From NCBI RefSeq assembly GCF_003387075.1, contig NZ_QUMQ01000001.1, positions 3,100,001 to 3,164,000 of the forward strand: 64,000 nucleotides of DNA. The letters are read 5' to 3'. The position numbers and the translations under genes were made by a program. Source of the DNA: Asanoa ferruginea (GTDB taxonomy: Bacteria > Actinomycetota > Actinomycetes > Mycobacteriales > Micromonosporaceae). This document shows, piece by piece, positions 10,272 to 19,276 of the stretch (positions within the stretch are counted from its first letter, which is position 1; each line of letters starts with the position of its first letter). The notes under the pieces were generated by a model. It ran no database searches. It was not told where the DNA came from and saw only the letters and a program-made list of their open reading frames with translations.

Positions 10272-11306
10272 TCAGTCGCGCCAGTCCACAGCGGCAGAGA
10301 TCTTGCCGATAATCGTGCGCCAGCCCAAACTTGCGGTTTGTGCCCCGATTTTCCGGAGTCGGCGGCGTGCCATGAACCCGCCGATCCCGCCGTCGACCAC
10401 GCCACGCAGGGCTTCGTCGAGGTCATCGAGGCTGTTGCCAGGGGAGAGCATGTCAAGCACCGCGGGCAGCCGCAACGCGTAGGACAGGTCGCGGGCGACC
10501 TCGCCGGCCTCGATGATGAGCGGCGGATCCCAGCTGTCGTGCCCGCCCCGCAGGTTTTCCACCACGAGGTCGAGCTCGTAGGAGTCTTCGTCGAGCGGCG
10601 CCACGTTGACCGGCTCGAGCCGGTCGACCAGCGTGGCCCAGGTGTCGACCTGGGCGAAGTCGTTGGGCGCGCCCGAGCGGATGAAGCTCACCAGGCCTTC
10701 GGCGCTGCGGAAGAGCAGCAGCTTGCCCCGGTGGGTGAGGAAGACGGGAACCTCTTCGGCCTCCGGCTCTTCCTCTTCTTCTTCCTCTTCGTCCTCTTCG
10801 AGCTCGGCCTCGGCTTCGGCGTCAGCCTCTTCGGCCTCTTCGTCGTCGTCTTCGCCGCGTTCCTTGCGCCCGGCCGCCTCGGCCTGCTCCGCCAACTCCT
10901 CGTCGGTGAAGAGGTCGGCGTCGTCGTCTTCGTCGTCCTGGCGGCCGCGGGCGGCGAACAGGTCGTCTTCCTCGCGGTCGGAGGTGTCGGTCGGCGTCAG
11001 CTCGTTGGACATCCGGTAGGCGCGCAGCGTGTAGCCGGTGCCGGCAGGCAGCGCGATCTCGATCGGGTCGATCCGCAGCTCGTCCCAGAGCGCCCGCTGC
11101 TCGGCCGGGTCAACGCCGGTCTCGTCGGCATCGTCGTCGGCGTCGTTGTCGACCGCGTCGACCTCATCCACCTCAGCGGTCTCAGCCGGTGTCTCCACCG
11201 CCGCGGGCTCGGTCGTGTCGCTGCCGGCCGTGGTCTCCTCGACCTCTGCCGCGGGCTCGTCCGTAGACGGCGGCTTGGCCTTGGACCGGTTGGACTGGCG
11301 CGCCAC
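10272..11306 (-). CDS. Conserved acidic protein of unknown function
   Basis: 344 residues. The GTG start at 11306 is immediately preceded by GGAGGT. The N-terminal ~70 residues are Thr/Glu/Ala-rich and disordered. A run of almost pure Asp/Glu occupies roughly residues 125-190. Two ordered parts are visible: RIDPIEIALPAGTGYTLRAYR, and after the acidic run VPVFLTHRGKLLLFRSAEGLVSFIRSG...DLSYALRLPAVLDML. The second part recalls small SUKH- or Imm-like folds only vaguely, and I do not recognise the family with confidence. It is 39 nt downstream of nothing on its strand and 38 nt upstream of the IS110-like gene's start, so the two may be cotranscribed. Confidence 0.7.
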   Translation of the reverse strand: MARQSNRSKAKPPSTDEPAAEVEETTAGSDTTEPAAVETPAETAEVDEVDAVDNDADDDADETGVDPAEQRALWDELRIDPIEIALPAGTGYTLRAYRMSNELTPTDTSDREEDDLFAARGRQDDEDDDADLFTDEELAEQAEAAGRKERGEDDDEEAEEADAEAEAELEEDEEEEEEEEPEAEEVPVFLTHRGKLLLFRSAEGLVSFIRSGAPNDFAQVDTWATLVDRLEPVNVAPLDEDSYELDLVVENLRGGHDSWDPPLIIEAGEVARDLSYALRLPAVLDMLSPGNSLDDLDEALRGVVDGGIGGFMARRRLRKIGAQTASLGWRTIIGKISAAVDWRD

Positions 11307-11437
11307 GCTGACCTCCGGGAGTGGTGTGTTTCGGGCGTGCTTTGGTGACCTCGCGCACGAACACCCTAGTGTGCTCCCGTGGCGTTCACCGACCGCACCC
11401 CGGGTCACCACTTCCTGGCATGGTCACGCCGTTACGA

Positions 11438-11450
11438 GTAGGCTTCCTAC
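11438..11450. promoter_or_regulatory. Promoter/operator of the PadR gene
   Basis: The palindrome GTAGG-CTT-CCTAC overlaps a -10-like TAGGCT that ends 8 nt before the PadR ATG at 11453. This is consistent with a leaderless transcript and with autorepression by the PadR protein. Both inferences rest on position only. Confidence 0.5.
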
Positions 11451-11452
11451 CT

Positions 11453-11779
11453 ATGAAGGCGCAGGCGCTGCACGGCCACCTCGACGCGCTGCTGCTGTCG
11501 GTGCTCGAAGACGGCCCGCTGCACGGCTACGCGGTCATCGAGGCCCTCAAGGCCCGCAGCAGTGGCTCGCTCAACCTGCCCACCGGCACGGTCTACCCGG
11601 CTTTGCGCCGCCTCGAGCGGGCCGGCTTCGTCGACAGCTCCTGGAGCACGGTCAACGGCCGCGAACGCCGCACCTACGAGCTGACCGGCTCCGGCCGCCG
11701 CGCCCTCGCGGGCGAACGCACCAACTGGCACGAGTTCAGCTCGACGGTGGGCCGCTTCCTGGGCGCCGAACCCACCTAG
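11453..11779 (+). CDS. PadR-family transcriptional regulator
   Basis: 108 residues forming a PadR winged helix: LHGHLDALLLSVLEDGPLHGYAVIEALKARS, then the recognition and wing region LPTGTVYPALRRLERAGFVDSSWSTVNGRERRTYELTGSGR. It is a short group-2 PadR. The ATG at 11453 is preceded by a -10-like box and no SD, so it is probably leaderless. It converges on the permease-prefix membrane gene. PadR genes are often paired with such membrane proteins, which it probably regulates. Confidence 0.92.
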   Translation: MKAQALHGHLDALLLSVLEDGPLHGYAVIEALKARSSGSLNLPTGTVYPALRRLERAGFVDSSWSTVNGRERRTYELTGSGRRALAGERTNWHEFSSTVGRFLGAEPT

Positions 11780-11919
11780 ACAACTTCTGGCTCGGGTTCG
11801 CGGTGGGCACGACCGTTGCTCCCGCCAGGGATCGCTGCGCTTCGCTCCGCTTGCCAGCTTCGCGCCACCGCGACTCAGCCCACCAACCCCGCGCGACACG
11901 CCGGCGGCGGCGCGGCGCC

Positions 11920-12576
11920 TCAGGTGGCGCGCAGGGTGGTTGCGGCCGCGCGGGCGATCCAGGTAGCTGCCGCTGTCATCGCGATGCCGCCGACGATCAT
12001 CGGTGGCCAGGTCAGGGCGGCGGTCCACATCTCGGCCGACCAGCCGTACAAGGTGATGCCGCTGACCGCGACCAGGGTGAGCACCGCGGCCAGGGCGATG
12101 GTCGCGGTGCGCAGCAGCCGCGGTGACACCGGGCGGCCGTAGCGGGTGGCCAGCCAGAGCGCGACACTCCCCAGGAAACCGGCAGCGACCGACAGCCGGC
12201 CGAGCCAGTCGACGCCCGCCGACAGGGCCAGGTAGGCGGTCGGCGGTTGCGGGCCCGTCCAGGGCGCGCCCTGCCACATCAGGTCGCTGCAAATGGCCGA
12301 GACCGCGAACACCGCGACCACCCGCAGCCCGAACACCCGCGCCGCCGATGCCGCGAGTTCGGCTTGGAAGGCCGGTGCCACCTGGGAGATCGTGCCGAAC
12401 TCGGCGACCGCCGCATGTTCAGCGACCGCGAGAGGCTGCCCGGCCTCGCGCAGGTCGCGCACCGCGTCGTCCAGGCCGTCGCGGGCCTCGGTCAGCATCC
12501 GCCGCTTGAGCGCGGCCGGACCGGACAGGGCCCGGTCGAGCAGCCGGAGGTGCTGGTCGACGAGGCTGGCACGCAT
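11920..12576 (-). CDS. Permease-prefix-domain membrane protein
   Basis: 218 residues. The N-terminal ~75 residues form a helical permease-prefix-type domain (LDRALSGPAALKRRMLTEARDGLDDAVRDLREAG...AVAEFGTISQVAPAFQAEL). It is followed by about four membrane helices. Such proteins are commonly encoded beside short PadR regulators, as here (convergent, 140 nt apart). Transport activity is not established. The 140-nt gap carries no gene that I can see. Confidence 0.75.
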   Translation of the reverse strand: MRASLVDQHLRLLDRALSGPAALKRRMLTEARDGLDDAVRDLREAGQPLAVAEHAAVAEFGTISQVAPAFQAELAASAARVFGLRVVAVFAVSAICSDLMWQGAPWTGPQPPTAYLALSAGVDWLGRLSVAAGFLGSVALWLATRYGRPVSPRLLRTATIALAAVLTLVAVSGITLYGWSAEMWTAALTWPPMIVGGIAMTAAATWIARAAATTLRAT

Positions 12577-12625
12577 ACCGGAAGCCTGGCACGACAGACC
12601 CCGCAGCGGCCTCCGGTGGTCTCCC

Positions 12626-14311
12626 CTAAGGAGCGAACGCCAGATAGCCGCGCTCGTCGGCCTGCTGGATCCGCCACTGGTCGCGGTACCAGCCGGGCTC
12701 GGCGATCAGCGACGCGTGCCGGCCGCGCTGGATGATCCGGCCCGAGTCGAGCACCAGGATCTCGTCGAAGTCGTCGAGCCCGCTGAGCCGGTGGGTGACC
12801 AGCACGACCGCGCCCGGTGCGGCGGCGACCACGGCGGCCAGCACCGCGTCGGCGGCGGCCGGGTCGAGGCCCTCGGTCGGCTCGTCGAGCACCAGCACTT
12901 CGGGCGCGAGCAGCAACGCCCTGGTCAGCGCCAATCGCTGCCGCTGGCCGCCGGACAGCTGGCCGCCGTCTTCGCCGACCTCGGTGTCCCAGCCGGCGGG
13001 CTGCTCGTGCACCCAGTCGAGGAAGCCGGCCGGTGCCGCGGCGGCCGCGAGGTCATCGTCGGTGGCGTCGGGCCGGGCCAGCAGCACGTTGTCGCGGACC
13101 GGGGCGTGGAAGACGTGGGCGTCGGCGAACAAGCCGCCGACCCGGTGCGGGTCGCCTGCGCCGACGACCTGACCGGCGTCCGGGCGGACGGTGCCGGCCA
13201 GCACGGCGAGCAGCGTGCTCTTGCCCGCGCCGCTCGGCCCGACCACGGCCACCCGCCGACCCGGCGGCAAGCTGAGGCTGACATCGGCGAGGGCGGGCGC
13301 CGCGCCCGCGCGGTAGGTCACCGAAACGTGGTCGACGCCCGGGACGCCGTCGGCGGTCGACACGACAGGGCCGGGCGTCGGGGAGAGCAACGCGGCCACC
13401 CGCGCCAGCGCGCCGCCGAGTTGCGTCCGCTGCCGGGCGGCACCGACCAGCGCCAGCGCCGACTCGACGGCCGCGATCGTCCCGACGGCGAGCACGCCGA
13501 CCAACGTTCCCGAGGTGCCGGCGTGCAGCGCAGCCAGCACCACGCCGGCCGCGGTGGCACCCGCGAGCAGCACGCCCGCGCCGTCGACCGCCCAGCCGAT
13601 CAAGGCCAGCCGCCGTTCGAGGCGGGCCAGCGTCGCGGCGCGTCCGGCGGCCCGCGCGAGGGCCGGGCCGGTCGCACCGAACGCAGCCAGGTCGGCCGCG
13701 CCCGCGGTCAGGTCGATCGCGTCGACCGCCAGCGCACCGCGCAGCGGCGCCACCTCCGCGGCCGTGCGCCGGCTCAGTGCCGACGCCGCCCAGGGCAGCG
13801 CGACCGACGCGAGCAGCAGCCCGGCGGCCAGCGGCAACGCGGCCAGCGGGCTGATCGCCGCGGCACCGATCACCGCGAGCACCGCGACCAGCCCGGCGGC
13901 GGCAGCCGGAACGAGCACCCGCAGCAGCAGGTCCTGCACCGCGTCGACGTCGGAGACCAGCCGGCTCAGCGCGTCGCCGGACCGGTCGGTGGCTCGGGTG
14001 GGCCGGGAGGCAAGGGTCGCGAAGATCCGGGCGCGGACCTCGGCGATGATCCGGAGCACCGCGTCGTGGCCGGCGAGCCGTTCGGTGTAGCGCAGTACGC
14101 CGCGGGCGATGGCCAGCGTCCGGACCGCGACGATCGCGACGGTGAGCGCCGCCACCGGCGGTTGCCCGGCGGCGGTGATGAGCAGCCAGGTCGCCGTCGC
14201 CATCAGGGCCAGCCCGGCCAGCTCGGTGCCGGCCGCGAGCAGGCCGCCGCCGATCAGCCGACCCAGCCAGGGCCGGGCGACCCGCAGGACGGTGCGCTCA
14301 GCGGCGGTCAT
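12626..14311 (-). CDS. cydC: Thiol reductant ABC exporter subunit CydC
   Basis: 561 residues: an N-terminal six-helix transmembrane domain and a C-terminal ATPase with Walker A GPSGAGKSTLLAVL, signature LSGGQRQRLALTRALL and Walker B VLVLDEPTEGLD. With CydD it exports cysteine/glutathione-type thiols to the periplasmic side, which is needed for cytochrome bd assembly. The ATG at 14311 lies 1 nt after the cydD stop with AGGGTGGG upstream. A GTG at 14320 is an alternative. It is the last gene of cydABDC. Confidence 0.93.
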   Translation of the reverse strand: MTAAERTVLRVARPWLGRLIGGGLLAAGTELAGLALMATATWLLITAAGQPPVAALTVAIVAVRTLAIARGVLRYTERLAGHDAVLRIIAEVRARIFATLASRPTRATDRSGDALSRLVSDVDAVQDLLLRVLVPAAAAGLVAVLAVIGAAAISPLAALPLAAGLLLASVALPWAASALSRRTAAEVAPLRGALAVDAIDLTAGAADLAAFGATGPALARAAGRAATLARLERRLALIGWAVDGAGVLLAGATAAGVVLAALHAGTSGTLVGVLAVGTIAAVESALALVGAARQRTQLGGALARVAALLSPTPGPVVSTADGVPGVDHVSVTYRAGAAPALADVSLSLPPGRRVAVVGPSGAGKSTLLAVLAGTVRPDAGQVVGAGDPHRVGGLFADAHVFHAPVRDNVLLARPDATDDDLAAAAAPAGFLDWVHEQPAGWDTEVGEDGGQLSGGQRQRLALTRALLLAPEVLVLDEPTEGLDPAAADAVLAAVVAAAPGAVVLVTHRLSGLDDFDEILVLDSGRIIQRGRHASLIAEPGWYRDQWRIQQADERGYLAFAP

Positions 14312-14312
14312 G

Positions 14313-15971
14313 TCAGGCACCCACCCTGGCGGGCGTCAGCTCGGTCACCACGCCGCCGTCGACCCGCAGCACCCGGTCGGCGACCGCGAGCAGGGCCGGG
14401 CGGTGCGCGACGAAGACGCCGGTGCGCCCGGCGAGCAGGCCGATCGTCGCCTCGACGACGGCCGCCTCCGACGCGGCGTCCAACCGGGCGGTCGGCTCGT
14501 CGAGGAGCACCAGCGACGCCTGGTCGCGCAGGAACGCCCGGGCCAGCGCGATCCGTTGGCGTTGGCCGCTGGACAACCCGTACCCCCGCTCGCCGAGCAT
14601 GGTTTCCCAACCGTCGGGCAGCGCCGCGACGACCTCGTCGAGCGCGGCCGCGGTGGCCGCCTTGTCGAGGTCAGTGGAGGGCGCCGCGCCGAGCCGCACG
14701 TTGTCGGCGACCGTGCCGGCGAACAGGTGCGCCCGTTGTGGCACCCAGGCGATCTGGCGGCGCCAGGCGTCCAGGTCGGCGTCGGCCAGGGGGACGCCGG
14801 AGACGAGCACCTGGCCGGCGGTCGGCTGCACGAAGCCGAGCAGCAGGCCGAGCAGCGTGCTCTTGCCCGCGCCGGACGGGCCGACGATCGCCACCCGCTC
14901 GCCGGGCTGGATGGTCAGCGAGACGTCGCGCAGCGCCGTGGTGCGGTCGTAGGTCACCGTCACCCCGTCGAACACCAGCGGGCCGGGACGCGGCACGGCA
15001 ATGCCAACGGCCGGAGCGGAGGAGGACGGCAGTGCGGACAACGCCTCGTCGAGCGCGGTCAGGCCTTCGAGGCTGGCGTGGAACTTGCTGCCGGCGGCGC
15101 GCAGCGGCAGGTAGGCCTCCGGGGTCAGCAGCAGCACGAGCAGCGCGACCTGGAGGGTGATGCCGCCGGAGAGCAGCCGCAGGCCGACCGGCACCGCGAC
15201 CAGCGCGACCGAGATCGTCGCCACCAACTCCAGCACGAGGGCCGAGAGGAACGCGATCCGCAGCGTCTTCATCGTCGCCTCGCGGTGCGCGTCGGCCATC
15301 CGGCGGACCACGTCGACCTGGGCCTGGGCCCGGCCGAACGCGCGCAGCGTTGGCAGGCCGCTGAGCATGTCGAGGAAGTGGCCGCCGAGCCGGGACAGCC
15401 GCCGCCACTGCCGCTCGGTGGCCGCCTGGGCCTGCCAGCCGACGAGTGCGCCGAAGACCGGGATCAGCGGGAGCGTGACGGCGACGATCACCGCGGAGGT
15501 CCAGTCGGCGAACACCAGCCGGGCCAGCACCGCGATCGGGATGGTCACGCCGAGCACGAGTTGCGGCAGGTAGCCGGTGAAGTAGGCGTCCAGCCCGTCG
15601 AGGCCGCGGCCGACCAGGGTGGCCAGCGAGCCGCCGCGCTGGCCGGCGAGCCAGGCCGGGTCGCGCCGGGTGACCGAGCCGAGCAACTCGACCCGCAGCG
15701 CCTCCTTGACGGCGGCGGCGCTCCACGCGGTCACCGCGCCCTGGGCCCAGGCCAGCGCGGCGCGGCCGGCGACCAGGACGACGAACAGGCCGAGGGCGGT
15801 GCGGTCGAGGCGACCACCGGCGGCCGCGGTCAGCACCGTGGCCAACGCGGTCGCCTGGAGCACGATCACCACGGCGGTCGCGACGCCGGCCAACCCGAGC
15901 ACGGCGAAATGGCGCCGGGTCGCGGGCACCCGGTGCATCAGGCGCGGGTCGAACGGTCGCCGGCGGCTCAC
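14313..15971 (-). CDS. cydD: Thiol reductant ABC exporter subunit CydD
   Basis: 552 residues: six membrane helices, then an ATPase with Walker A GPSGAGKSTLLGLL, signature LSSGQRQRIALARAFL and Walker B SLVLLDEPTARLD. It partners CydC in the heterodimeric exporter. The GTG start at 15971 overlaps the cydB stop (GTGA), implying translational coupling. The open frame extends far upstream through cydB, but that part is antisense-like sequence without family similarity, so the short start is preferred. Confidence 0.93.
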   Translation of the reverse strand: MSRRRPFDPRLMHRVPATRRHFAVLGLAGVATAVVIVLQATALATVLTAAAGGRLDRTALGLFVVLVAGRAALAWAQGAVTAWSAAAVKEALRVELLGSVTRRDPAWLAGQRGGSLATLVGRGLDGLDAYFTGYLPQLVLGVTIPIAVLARLVFADWTSAVIVAVTLPLIPVFGALVGWQAQAATERQWRRLSRLGGHFLDMLSGLPTLRAFGRAQAQVDVVRRMADAHREATMKTLRIAFLSALVLELVATISVALVAVPVGLRLLSGGITLQVALLVLLLTPEAYLPLRAAGSKFHASLEGLTALDEALSALPSSSAPAVGIAVPRPGPLVFDGVTVTYDRTTALRDVSLTIQPGERVAIVGPSGAGKSTLLGLLLGFVQPTAGQVLVSGVPLADADLDAWRRQIAWVPQRAHLFAGTVADNVRLGAAPSTDLDKAATAAALDEVVAALPDGWETMLGERGYGLSSGQRQRIALARAFLRDQASLVLLDEPTARLDAASEAAVVEATIGLLAGRTGVFVAHRPALLAVADRVLRVDGGVVTELTPARVGA

Positions 15972-16966
15972 CAGTAAACCGGGGCCTTGCCGTCGATCCG
16001 ACCGCGGAACACCCACCAACTCATCGCCTGGAAGCCTATAAGCACCGGAACCAGTGGCAGCGCGAGCCAGCTCAGCAGGCGCAGCGTCGACGGTGCGGCA
16101 GCGGCCTCGGCGACGGTCAGCGTCGCGGCCGGGTCGACCGTCGAGACCAGCGCGGCCGGGTAGAGCCCGAGCCCGACCACCAGCACCGGCGCCACCAGCG
16201 CGACGGAACTCGCGGCGAATGCCCAGCCCGGCCGCCGATGCGCGAAAGCCCGCGCCGCGCCAAGGACAACCACGATGAGCAGCACGGGCAGGAAGGCCCA
16301 GGCGTTCACCGCCGCCCGCACGTCGGCGGAGAGCAGGCCGAGAAGCGTGGTCACCGCCACAGCACCGAGGGCGACCGGAACGAGCCGGTCGACCAGTGCG
16401 GCCCGCCGCGGCGCCTGTTCTTTCGGCATCCGCAGGGACAGGAAGGTGGCGCCCTGCACCGCGACGAGCGTCACCAGTGTGATCGCGGTCGCAGCGACGA
16501 ACGGCGTCGCCAGATGGCCGATGCCACCGACGTGGCCGGCGGCGTCGAGCGGCACACCCTGAAGCATCCCGCCGAGCACCGCACCCCAGCCGAGGGCGGC
16601 CAGCGCGCTGCCGCCGACCACCACGTGATCCCACCGGGCCCGGGCGGCCAGGCGGTCCGGCCGCCCGCGTAGCTGCACGGCCACGGTCACCAGGACCACC
16701 CCGACCAACGCCACGACGACGGCCGGGTAGAGGCCGGACAGCAACTCGCCCTCCAGGTGCGGGAAGGCGCCGAACAGGATGCCGAGGGCGGCCACCAGCC
16801 AGACCTCGTTGCCGAGGAAGAACGGGCCCACGGCGGTGAGCGCGGCGCGCCGGTCAGGGTCGTCGCCATGTGCCGGCAGCAGCAGGCCGACGCCGTAGTC
16901 GTAGCCGCCGAGCACTAGGTAGGCGGCGAAGAACAGGCCCAGCAGGGCGTACCAGATGAGGTCCAT
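15968..16966 (-). CDS. cydB: Cytochrome bd oxidase subunit II
   Basis: 332 residues. The N-terminus MDLIWYALLGLFFAAYLVLGGYDYGVGLL is diagnostic of CydB, and about nine hydrophobic segments follow (GPFFLGNEVWLVAALGILFGAFP is the conserved second). It forms the quinol oxidase with CydA. The ATG lies 13 nt downstream of the cydA stop. Length and motifs are normal. Confidence 0.95.
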   Translation of the reverse strand: MDLIWYALLGLFFAAYLVLGGYDYGVGLLLPAHGDDPDRRAALTAVGPFFLGNEVWLVAALGILFGAFPHLEGELLSGLYPAVVVALVGVVLVTVAVQLRGRPDRLAARARWDHVVVGGSALAALGWGAVLGGMLQGVPLDAAGHVGGIGHLATPFVAATAITLVTLVAVQGATFLSLRMPKEQAPRRAALVDRLVPVALGAVAVTTLLGLLSADVRAAVNAWAFLPVLLIVVVLGAARAFAHRRPGWAFAASSVALVAPVLVVGLGLYPAALVSTVDPAATLTVAEAAAAPSTLRLLSWLALPLVPVLIGFQAMSWWVFRGRIDGKAPVYW

Positions 16967-16979
16967 GCGGTCTTTGCTC

Positions 16980-18236
16980 CTATCGGGCCAGGACCGGTTC
17001 GGGCCGGTGCTCTTCGGGGGAGAGGTCGGACAGCGAGCGGCCGAGGGCGGGGTCGGCGGTGCCCTGGGCGGCCCGCTTGGCGATCAGCACCCAGTTGGTC
17101 ACGGCGAGGGTGAGCAGCAGCGCGGTGAAACCGAGGAACGACGCCAGCAGCACGCCGCCGCTGATCGGGCTGACCGCGTCGTCGACCTTGAGCAGGCCGT
17201 AGGCGGCCCACGGTTGCCGGCCGCCCTCGCGGGTGAGCCAGCCGAGGATGGCGGCGAGGAACGGCAGCGGCAGCGCCAGCACGACGAGCACCAGCGGGAA
17301 CTTGAGCCGGATGATCCAGTCGCGGTAGAAGAGCGGCAGCATCAGGACCGCCCAGGCCAGGATGAAACCGATCAAGATCATGAAACCGAGACTGACATTG
17401 GCGTACGCCGGTGGCAGGTAATCGCCCGGTCCGAACCTGGCGGTGAAGTCGGCGACCGCCTGCGCCTTGGCCGCGTCGTCGCCGAACTTCGTCGGCTGCA
17501 CCGGGCCGACGGTGCCGAACTGGGCGAAGCCGAAACCCAGCAGTGGGACGCCGGCGCAGGTCACCGTCACCAGCCCGATCCACAGCGACTTGCGCAGCAA
17601 CTCGTAGTCGGGGGAGCGGCGCAGCAGCAGCACGGCGCTGATGCCGGCCAGCACCATGCCGCCGGTCAGCAGCGCGGCCGACAGCACGTGCCCGATCGCC
17701 ATCGTGAAGGTCGGGTTGGTCAGCAGGGCGGTGAAGTCGGTGAGGTGTGCGACGCCGTCACGGACCTCGTAGCCGACCGGGTGCTGGAGCCAGGCGTTGG
17801 CGACCATGATGAAGAACGCCGACGCGTACGCCGTGATGGCGACGCCGTAGATCAGGGCTAGGTGCACGCCGCGGCGGAGCCGGTGCCAGCCGAAGATCCA
17901 CATGCCGAGCAGGGTCGACTCGAGGAAGAACGCGAGCAGGGTCTCCATGGCGATCGGCGCACCGAACACGTTGCCGATGTAGCGCGACAGGCCACTCCAG
18001 TTGAGCCCGAACTGGAACTCCATCACGATGCCGGTCGCGATGCCGACCACGTAGTTGATCAGGTAGATCGAGCCCCAGAACCGCACCATCCGTTCGTAGA
18101 CCGGCTTACGGGTCACGAACGCGGCGGTTTGCAGATAGACGAGGAGCGTCACCAGGCCGAGCGTCACGAGGACGAACAGAAAGTGGATCGAGGTCGTCGT
18201 CGCGAACTGTAGGCGGGCGAGCGGCAGGGGATCCAT
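16980..18236 (-). CDS. cydA: Cytochrome bd oxidase subunit I
   Basis: 418 residues. It has the haem-ligand region SIHFLFVLVTLGL, the second His in GHVLSAALLTGG, and the quinol-site motif GRQPWAAYGLLK. The Q-loop is short, as usual in actinobacteria. It reduces O2 to water with menaquinol and serves under low oxygen or when the bc1-aa3 branch is inhibited. The ATG at 18236 is preferred over the GTG at 18242 because GGAGGGG sits at proper distance only for the ATG. The upstream 130 nt are rich in inverted repeats described separately. Confidence 0.95.
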   Translation of the reverse strand: MDPLPLARLQFATTTSIHFLFVLVTLGLVTLLVYLQTAAFVTRKPVYERMVRFWGSIYLINYVVGIATGIVMEFQFGLNWSGLSRYIGNVFGAPIAMETLLAFFLESTLLGMWIFGWHRLRRGVHLALIYGVAITAYASAFFIMVANAWLQHPVGYEVRDGVAHLTDFTALLTNPTFTMAIGHVLSAALLTGGMVLAGISAVLLLRRSPDYELLRKSLWIGLVTVTCAGVPLLGFGFAQFGTVGPVQPTKFGDDAAKAQAVADFTARFGPGDYLPPAYANVSLGFMILIGFILAWAVLMLPLFYRDWIIRLKFPLVLVVLALPLPFLAAILGWLTREGGRQPWAAYGLLKVDDAVSPISGGVLLASFLGFTALLLTLAVTNWVLIAKRAAQGTADPALGRSLSDLSPEEHRPEPVLAR

Positions 18237-18282
18237 GGCCACCCCTCCGGAGGGATAGTGTTGTTCGCTTGTTATAGCGACT

Positions 18283-18360
18283 CTACACGTAGCTTCCCTA
18301 CCTATGTTCTCCTACGTTCTGTAGTAGTCATGTACATGACTGTACTACGAAACGTCGTAG
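18283..18360. promoter_or_regulatory. cydA upstream operator cluster (BlaI-like sites and a 16-bp palindrome)
   Basis: Two CTAC-N8-GTAG sites lie at 18312-18327 and 18345-18360. They carry GTAGTA and TACTAC half-sites of the BlaI/MecI/CopY type. A shorter CTAC-AC-GTAG lies at 18283-18292. Between the two long sites is a perfect 16-bp palindrome AGTCATGTACATGACT (18326-18341). The same CTAC-N8-GTAG arrangement occurs in front of the blaI-like gene. I infer that the adjacent BlaI-type repressor controls cydABDC. The exact promoter was not resolved. Confidence 0.6.
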
Positions 18361-18367
18361 ACGTGTG

Positions 18368-19273
18368 TCAGGAAACGAAGAGCGCGCCGGCCCACACCGC
18401 GAGCAGCGTCGCGGCGGCCAGCGAGAGCACGGCCACAGCCGGTGTGGGGTGCAGCGGGGCGCGGAGCCGGCGGACGCGGGCGACGATGTCGTGCTCGGCG
18501 GCGCCGAGCATGCCCGCGGGCGTCGCGTGCGACGGCGCGGTCGCGAACCGGGCCAGCGCGGCCGCCAGCAACTCGTCGGTGTGCAGCCGGCGGGCATGGT
18601 CGTCGGCGCGCATCTCGACCAGCAGCGCGACGGCGGCGAAGGCGCGGCCGACCCAACTCACCCCGGGCAGCGCCCGGACGAGCGCGGTGAACGGCAGCAA
18701 CACGAGGTCGTGGCGCTCCTTGGCGTGTGCCTCTTCGTGACTGAGCACGGCGGCCAACTCGTCGCGGCGCAACAGGCTGAGCGCGCCGGCACTGATCACC
18801 AACCGGGGCCGCAGCCCCGGCACGCAGTAGGCCGCCGCACTGGGGTGGTCGAGCACCAACGCACCCGGCGCGGCCGGGTCGGCCCGGGCGACCAGGGCGA
18901 GCAGGTCGCGCTGGCGTTGCCGGGCCTTGGCCGCGGCGCGCAGGCTGGCGCCGGTCGACCAGAACAGCACCACACCGACGCCGAGCCCGACGCTGATCAG
19001 CGCGAGGTGCCCGACACCCAGCTGGGCCGGCAGTCGACCGCCGGCGAGGTCGCCGGCCAGCGACCGCAGCGCGGTGCCCGGCGGCTGGTGGTAGGGCGCG
19101 AGGCCGATCGAGATCGGGATGCCGATCGCGGAGAGCCCGATGGCCAGGCCGATGCCCTGCCAGCAGAGGATCGCGATGGTCGGGCTGTTGGCCGGCCAGC
19201 GGGACCGGAACATCACCCAGGCGACCAGATAGCAGCCCAGCACCGCCGCGCCGAAGTGTGCGGTGTAGTGCAT
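18368..19273 (-). CDS. BlaR1/M56-type membrane metalloprotease
   Basis: 301 residues with four predicted membrane segments and a zinc motif HEEAH in LAAVLSHEEAHAKERHDL. It has the M48/M56 fold of the protease half of BlaR1/MecR1 but no penicillin-binding sensor domain. The pairing with a BlaI repressor 3 nt upstream suggests that it cleaves or controls that repressor after an unknown membrane signal. A beta-lactam signal is not implied. Confidence 0.85.
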   Translation of the reverse strand: MHYTAHFGAAVLGCYLVAWVMFRSRWPANSPTIAILCWQGIGLAIGLSAIGIPISIGLAPYHQPPGTALRSLAGDLAGGRLPAQLGVGHLALISVGLGVGVVLFWSTGASLRAAAKARQRQRDLLALVARADPAAPGALVLDHPSAAAYCVPGLRPRLVISAGALSLLRRDELAAVLSHEEAHAKERHDLVLLPFTALVRALPGVSWVGRAFAAVALLVEMRADDHARRLHTDELLAAALARFATAPSHATPAGMLGAAEHDIVARVRRLRAPLHPTPAVAVLSLAAATLLAVWAGALFVS

Positions 19274-19276
19274 CGG

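Noticed and set aside
12293-15160. 955-residue plus-strand frame opposite cydC/cydD
   Set aside because: Shadow of two ABC subunits with clear Walker and signature motifs on the other strand.
14313-16634. 773-residue version of CydD
   Set aside because: The extra N-terminal part is antisense-frame sequence inside cydB; the GTG at 15971 overlapping the cydB stop gives a normal-length CydD.
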